Shown in pieces: positions 60,840 to 64,000 of a stretch of DNA of 64,000 nucleotides; positions within the stretch are counted from its first letter, which is position 1, and the number at the start of each line of letters is the position of its first letter. The position numbers and the translations under genes are program-made. The notes beneath the pieces are model-generated. The model was not told where the DNA came from, searched no databases, and worked only from the letters and a program-made list of their open reading frames with translations. This DNA comes from Betaproteobacteria bacterium (GTDB lineage Bacteria > Pseudomonadota > Gammaproteobacteria > Burkholderiales > Rhodocyclaceae): the NCBI GenBank assembly GCA_009780885.1, contig WQZF01000003.1:1-64000 (forward strand), given 5' to 3'.

Positions 60840-61271
60840 ATGCTGCAAAAAATACTCGCTCTTTTCGCGCTGTTTCGTGCCGGCAACGAGGTCGCCGATC
60901 CGGCCAAATGGAAAAGCCACCAAATCACGGCCAACCTGCTGGGAGGCGTCATCATCGCCGCCGCCAACGTCGCCGCCGTCTTCGGCCATGTCTTGCCGAT
61001 TGACCAGGATGCCGCGAATGTCCTGGCGGCGGGTGTGCTGGCTGTGGTTAATGTGGTGCTTACTCTCATCACCAGCGCTCGCATCGGATTGCCGCCTGCG
61101 AGCAACACCGACCCTGCCGACCCCGGCGCAGACCTGGGGAGCAACCCAGCAAGCCTGGCGGGAGGATCAGCAAGCCCCGCGCCTGAGCCTCAAGCCGGAA
61201 CCCCCGGCGCTTCCCCCCGTCCCCTCGACACGGCCCGCGCCACCGGCATCGACACCACGCGCCTGGGCTGA
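60840..61271 (+). CDS. Membrane protein of lysis cassette
   Basis: 143 residues. Two hydrophobic segments (~30-50 and ~58-82), then a Pro/Ala/Ser/Gly-rich tail. May be a second holin or a Rz-like protein. The tail overlaps another frame that could encode an Rz1-like protein. Confidence 0.6.
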   Translation: MLQKILALFALFRAGNEVADPAKWKSHQITANLLGGVIIAAANVAAVFGHVLPIDQDAANVLAAGVLAVVNVVLTLITSARIGLPPASNTDPADPGADLGSNPASLAGGSASPAPEPQAGTPGASPRPLDTARATGIDTTRLG

Positions 61272-61323
61272 GGCGCTGCCGCTGCCGGATGGTCTGGTCG
61301 TTTGGATTATCTGCGAATTTTGA
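61018..61323 (+). CDS. Possible Rz1-like outer spanin, nested
   Basis: 101 residues in a different frame inside the preceding gene. Signal-like 'RRVCWLWLMWCLLSSPALAS' then Cys and a Pro-rich stretch (KPEPPALPPVPSTRPAPP) as in Rz1. The lipobox is not canonical (ALASDC), so doubtful. Confidence 0.35.
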   Translation: MSWRRVCWLWLMWCLLSSPALASDCRLRATPTLPTPAQTWGATQQAWREDQQAPRLSLKPEPPALPPVPSTRPAPPASTPRAWAEALPLPDGLVVWIICEF

Positions 61324-61324
61324 T

Positions 61325-61975
61325 TCAGACCCCTTTCGTCAGAGCTTCGATTTTTCGATAGTACGGTTCGCAGCGGTCGCGCAGCGCCTTGAGCGCGCAG
61401 CACCGGAACATGGGTTCGTTCCGCGCGTCGAAGAAAAGCGGCGCGAACGATGATCCAAGGATGCGCAAGCCTTGCTCGATGATTTCCAGGCGCTCATTGA
61501 AATACGGGATCATCGTCAGCAGCCCGTAGAGATTGACCGCTTCGGCTTCGGTCAGCACCACGGCGGGCGGTAGCAGCACTGGACAGTTATCGGAGATGGC
61601 TGTCCGTACCGCTTCGGTGATCGCGCCAGAGAGACCCTTGCCGATCCGGGAAACTTTCCGGGGCGCGGCAAGCTGATCGAGAAAGACCCGCAGCACTTTC
61701 AGGTGAAAGGCCGGGGAAATCCACGCGGCGTAGGCGATGACCAGTTCCCGGCAGGCATAAGTACCGCCTCCCGCGCCGCGCTGGACTTGAAATGCAGGAA
61801 TTCCTGCATTTGAAATTTCTTCAGCCAGCGCCTGCGTTTGAGCGTTGCTGAGAAACAAGGACGGTCGGTTTTTTGGTTCACCGCCGCTGGCGCGGTGCAG
61901 GTCATTGAGGGAATAGAGTCCGTCGGATTGACGGATGGCGGTTTTGTCGACCGTGATGAGGGCGAGCGCGTTCAT
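61325..61975 (-). CDS. KilA-N domain protein, copy 2
   Basis: 216 residues, closely related to 34369-34986: same N-terminal 'MNALALITVD-TAIRQ-DGLYSLNDLHRA-GGE-KNRP' and same C-terminal 'RILGSSFAPLFFDARNEPMFRCCALKALRDRCEPYYRK'. The middle differs (RIGKGLSGAITEAVRTAISDN). Faces the late operon and would be antisense to lysis readthrough. Confidence 0.88.
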   Translation of the reverse strand: MNALALITVDKTAIRQSDGLYSLNDLHRASGGEPKNRPSLFLSNAQTQALAEEISNAGIPAFQVQRGAGGGTYACRELVIAYAAWISPAFHLKVLRVFLDQLAAPRKVSRIGKGLSGAITEAVRTAISDNCPVLLPPAVVLTEAEAVNLYGLLTMIPYFNERLEIIEQGLRILGSSFAPLFFDARNEPMFRCCALKALRDRCEPYYRKIEALTKGV

Positions 61976-62144
61976 GGTGAAGCTCCTTATGGCATTTGTT
62001 CAAGAATTGCCCCCTGTTCAGAGGGGCGTCCAGGTACTTGAACACCGCCATAAGTCGGCCCGATGCCTTAGCCCTTGCGGGCTGTTTTTCGGCAGTCGCG
62101 CTACCCGGACATTAAAACCATATCGCCGCCACTACGCAGCGTCT

Positions 62145-62186
62145 GGACGCAAAAAAACCGCAGCTTTCGGGCGCGGGTCTGCCGCT
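62145..62186 (-). promoter_or_regulatory. Conserved leader element upstream of KilA-N gene 2
   Basis: On the minus strand GCGCCCGAAAGCTGCGG and TTTTTTTGCGTCC, matching 34171-34213. Confidence 0.6.
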
Positions 62187-62241
62187 TATGGGGGTGTGTT
62201 CAGCACCTGAAACCGATTATGACAGAATTCTGAGCAAAGCG

Positions 62242-62277
62242 AAAGCCCCGGCTGTTAGCAGCAGCGCGGGGCTTTCT
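62242..62277 (+). terminator. Hairpin terminator
   Basis: GAAAGCCCCG...CGGGGCTTTC with an inner GCTG-TTAG-CAGC, followed by TGTTT. Can act on both strands. Confidence 0.7.
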
Positions 62278-62313
62278 GTTTCGACCCTCTGCACAACCAG
62301 AAGGAAGACCTAC

Positions 62314-62475
62314 ATGGATTCTAGCAAGTTCCTGGAAATACTGGAGATGCCGATGAAAAACGCCAGCGAAAAATATCCGCTTGCCACGCTGATCATTCTT
62401 TGCGCCTCTGTCGTCTTGTTTATTTCGGTGTGGCGCTTGCCTGAAATCATTAGCGCGCTGGCGCTTTGGAGATAG
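62314..62475 (+). CDS. 53-residue membrane peptide
   Basis: MDSSKFLEILEMPMKNASEKYPLATLIILCASVVLFISVWRLPEIISAL...; one membrane helix (~22-40). GGAAG ribosome-binding site. No family recognised. Confidence 0.6.
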   Translation: MDSSKFLEILEMPMKNASEKYPLATLIILCASVVLFISVWRLPEIISALALWR

Positions 62476-62477
62476 GA

Positions 62478-62597
62478 ATGCCTGCCATCAAAGTGATTGA
62501 AAACTGCAACAAGGCCCGGCGCTTGCTCTATACCGCGCTGGCCGTTGTCTCCCTCTGGGGGATTACCGCCCTGATCCACGCTATCCGCTGGTGGTAA
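62478..62597 (+). CDS. 39-residue membrane peptide
   Basis: MPAIKVIENCNKARRLLYTALAVVSLWGITALIHAIRWW; one membrane helix (~17-34), basic juxtamembrane region. TAGGA just upstream, 2 bp after the previous stop. Confidence 0.55.
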   Translation: MPAIKVIENCNKARRLLYTALAVVSLWGITALIHAIRWW

Positions 62598-62620
62598 GGA
62601 TGCAGCGCGGATTTTAACCA

Positions 62621-62640
62621 CCGCCCTCGGGCGGTTTTTT
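62621..62640 (+). terminator. Intrinsic terminator ahead of the CRISPR-like repeat
   Basis: CCGCCC-TC-GGGCGG followed by TTTTTT. Confidence 0.85.
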
Positions 62641-62643
62641 AAT

Positions 62644-62675
62644 GTCGCGCCCATCGCGGGCGCGTGGATTGAAAC
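62644..62675 (+). CRISPR. Solitary type I-C-like CRISPR repeat
   Basis: 32 nt beginning GTCGCGCCCATCGCGGGCGC and ending with the 3' part TGGATTGAAAC. Stem CGCGCCC (62646-62652) / GGGCGCG (62658-62664), loop ATCGC, and an 11-nt tail as the Cas5d-generated 5' handle. Length, stem and tail match type I-C repeats. No second copy or cas gene in the window, so it is not an array. It stands 3 nt after a terminator and 25 nt before the ATG of the next gene. Confidence 0.8.
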
Positions 62676-62700
62676 AAGCAAACCCTGAAAGGAACGAAAA

Positions 62701-62958
62701 ATGAAATTCATCGAAACTGCCAAAACCCTGCTGCTGATCCTCCCTTCGCTCATCGAGGCGATCCGTGCCGTCGAAAACCTGTTCCCGGAATCCGGCCAGG
62801 GCGCGGCAAAACTCGCCATGGTGCGCGCCATGATTTCCGCCGCCTGGGAACGCGCCACCGACATCACCGGCCTCTTCGAGTCGGCCTGGCCGTCCATCGA
62901 AAGCGCGATCAACGGGATCGTCTCCGTCTTCAACTCGTTCGGCTGGTTCAAGAAATGA
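62701..62958 (+). CDS. 85-residue phage protein downstream of CRISPR-like repeat
   Basis: 'MKFIETAKTLLLILPSLIEAIRAVENLFPESGQGAAKLAMVRAMISAAWERATDITGLFESAWPSIESAINGIVSVFNSFGWFKK'-type protein; N-terminal amphipathic/hydrophobic helix and small C-terminal hydrophobic end. Similar small proteins occur near lysis genes of other prophages (recollection). AAAGGAA ribosome-binding site. Function unknown. Confidence 0.7.
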   Translation: MKFIETAKTLLLILPSLIEAIRAVENLFPESGQGAAKLAMVRAMISAAWERATDITGLFESAWPSIESAINGIVSVFNSFGWFKK

Positions 62959-63107
62959 GCGGCAGGGTAGTCCCCTTCGACCGGGCGCGCGCGCTGCAAT
63001 TGAGGCGCTCGCGCTCCCTCGCCGCGTCTCTTATCAACGCTTTTGGCGTCTGCTGGATAATGTGCGCCGCCGCCTGGTGGAGATACCTGAGCGGCGGGAA
63101 GGGTTAA
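62955..63107 (+). CDS. 50-residue membrane peptide
   Basis: MSGRVVPFDRARALQLRRSRSLAASLINAF... with one membrane segment (~24-42) after a basic N-terminus. Start overlaps the previous stop (ATGA), so translationally coupled. Confidence 0.6.
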   Translation: MSGRVVPFDRARALQLRRSRSLAASLINAFGVCWIMCAAAWWRYLSGGKG

Positions 63108-63183
63108 AACGAAATTCCCGGAAGGAATTTCGCTTACCGGCAACTTACCCGGAAAATCTTTCGTATTCCAATGGCAAGCATTT

Positions 63184-63220
63184 TTCTGGGGAAGAATCCG
63201 GGGAAGAATTCGGGGAAACA
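63184..63220. other. Direct repeats near attR, candidate integrase arm sites
   Basis: CTGGGGAAGAAT, CCGGGGAAGAAT, TCGGGGAAAC with 12-bp spacing. The left end has CTGGGGAAG twice at 18220-18240. Both lie within 130 bp of the core. Confidence 0.4.
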
Positions 63221-63308
63221 GGGGGGGATGAGGGGGAGCCTTGAAAAATATATTTCATAAAAATCAATAGCTTATATACAATTATTTTCCCCTGTTTACC
63301 CCCTCATA

Positions 63309-63380
63309 TTGGTTCGAATCCAATCGCGCCTACCAGAATTTCCCTTTAAAATCATACAATCAAGAACAACAGATTTTTTC
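63309..63380. other. Attachment site, distal side (attR)
   Basis: 72-bp copy of 18149-18220, including the last 27 bases of tRNA-Val without the rest of the tRNA. Confidence 0.95.
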
Positions 63381-63462
63381 AGGCGGAAATTCTGGGGAAG
63401 AATTCCGGTTTTCCCGTTTCTTCCATCTTCTTCCTTTGCACTTTGCGGGTTCCGGTGGCAAT
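63379..63462 (-). pseudogene. Remnant C-terminus of a related integrase
   Basis: On the minus strand it reads ...TRKVQRKKMEETGKPEFFPRISA-stop, matching the end of the prophage integrase (KKKMEEASKKPEFFPRTSP...). Cut off at its 5' side by the AT-rich repeat C. It lies outside the prophage, so it belongs to an older element at the same site. Confidence 0.7.
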
Positions 63463-63543
63463 ATTTTCTAAATTTATTTAAATAATAGTTCGCTACTGTA
63501 AAAAGTTTCAGTCAAGAATTCTTTAAACAGATTTAGAAAATTT
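63463..63543. repeat. AT-rich inverted-repeat element, copy C
   Basis: TATTTTCTAAATTTA...ATTTAGAAAATTT with GTTCGCTACTGTA inside; left half matches copy B almost exactly. It abuts the integrase remnant. Confidence 0.8.
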
Positions 63544-63581
63544 CGGCGCTTTTTTCCCTCCTGGCTTTTTTGGGGAGATCC

Positions 63582-63959
63582 TCAATCTGCGCCGGAAAAG
63601 GGCAGCAGCGGGGCGAGGCCGTAGAGTTCGGCGAGGGCGAAGAGTCCCGCTGGAGGGCGGCGGATCTGGAGGGTGTGGCCGGTTTCCCGTGCGGTGCGCA
63701 GGAGGGCCAGGAGGACGGTGAGGGCGGAGGAATCGGCTTCCCCGACGGCGGAAAGGTCGATGACGAAGGGCTTTTCAGCTTCTGCGGGGTTGTCTCGCAA
63801 GAGGGAGCGTCCGGCGGAAAGAAGGGCGCTTGCGTTGCCAAGGGTCATCGGCGCCGCGACCAATGCGCCGCCGGGAACAGGCTGGAGGCGGCGGGGTTGC
63901 TGGCCAACGTGATCCGGCGCCGTGGCCTGCGCGCCATTCTTGGAGGAAGTGTCGGTCAT
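63582..63959 (-). CDS. STAS-domain protein, MlaB-like
   Basis: 125 residues. 'PFVIDLSAVGEADSSALTVLLALLRTARETGHTLQIRRPPAGLFALAELYGLAPLLPF' is the STAS fold of MlaB, the cytosolic subunit of the phospholipid ABC transporter MlaFEDB. In the usual mlaFEDCB order mlaC would lie just upstream, beyond the window edge. An anti-sigma-factor antagonist is the alternative. Confidence 0.75.
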   Translation of the reverse strand: MTDTSSKNGAQATAPDHVGQQPRRLQPVPGGALVAAPMTLGNASALLSAGRSLLRDNPAEAEKPFVIDLSAVGEADSSALTVLLALLRTARETGHTLQIRRPPAGLFALAELYGLAPLLPFSGAD

Positions 63960-64000
63960 GGCTGCAAGGCAGGATTTTTCAACGCAAGTGCTTTGCGCTA

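Larger units (their letters stand above)
18149..63380. mobile_element. Complete temperate prophage, 45.2 kb
   Basis: Bounded by perfect 72-bp direct repeats (18149-18220 and 63309-63380) that overlap tRNA-Val. Contains integrase, excisionase-like gene, repressor/Cro switch, replication, packaging, lambda-type head, P2/Mu-type contractile tail and lysis genes. All essential modules seem intact and without frameshifts, so it may be inducible. The morphology predicted is a myovirus. Confidence 0.95.

Noticed and set aside
62644-62675. A complete CRISPR array
   Set aside because: Only one repeat is present; no spacer-repeat periodicity and no cas genes in the window.
63960-64000. End of a gene upstream of the MlaB-like gene
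   Set aside because: Only 41 bases remain; a frame ending near 63980 cannot be assigned to any family.

Overview
The window is a piece of a high-GC betaproteobacterial chromosome carrying one apparently complete 45 kb temperate prophage. The chromosomal genes (ubiD, ubiA, crcB, glnS, pyrF, trpS, scpAB, rluB) and the intergenic GTAGGGGCG-type hairpins suggest Rhodocyclales or a near relative; this placement is inference from gene content and style, not from a marker gene.

Left chromosomal arm (1-18175). A secreted Ig-like protein runs off the left edge (minus strand). A small gene pair DUF4160/DUF2442 follows, the first member broken by a 14-bp tandem duplication. The minus-strand block ubiD-ubiA-crcB (ubiquinone synthesis, fluoride export) is divergent from glnS-pyrF. 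An uncharacterised MglA-like GTPase and a 449-residue partner form a minus-strand pair. A tightly packed plus-strand run then encodes a PHP phosphoesterase, a YrdC-family protein, a site-2 protease, trpS, scpA, scpB and rluB, followed by an alpha/beta hydrolase and tRNA-Val(GAC). This arm carries small non-coding repeats: three-part REP-like hairpins, a 110-bp element with inverted ends and an 8-bp target duplication, and an AT-rich inverted-repeat element seen four times in the window.

Prophage (18149-63380). It sits in the 3' end of tRNA-Val, bounded by a perfect 72-bp direct repeat. From the left: a leftward operon (DUF6948, small ORFs, DUF2303, excisionase-like, integrase); a lysogeny/accessory region on the minus strand downstream of the CI-type repressor (two membrane proteins, a secreted HNH nuclease, a RelE toxin with a long partner, a DUF2335 membrane protein) plus a rightward DUF6765 gene; the repressor/Cro switch; a rightward early operon with a CHC2-primase/VirE helicase and an iteron-like origin candidate; BrnTA; a ProQ/FinO protein; a KilA-N protein; a lambda-type head module (Nu1/gpA terminase, gpW, portal, S49 protease with nested scaffold, gpD, capsid E); a P2/Mu-type contractile tail module (V, PAAR-like tip, W, J, I, fibres, sheath, tube, E/E' with a +1 frameshift site, tape measure, U, X, D); lysis genes; a second KilA-N paralogue; and a right-end cluster of four tiny membrane-type proteins. 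Operators of one family flank both the Cro promoter and the leftward early promoter, as in lambda OR/OL.

The most striking observation is a single 32-nt sequence at 62644-62675 with all hallmarks of a type I-C CRISPR repeat, standing alone in the leader of a small prophage gene, directly after a terminator. It is a candidate RNA-based anti-CRISPR or a Cas5-responsive leader. To the right of the prophage lie a decayed integrase tail, one copy of the AT-rich repeat, and an MlaB-like STAS gene.
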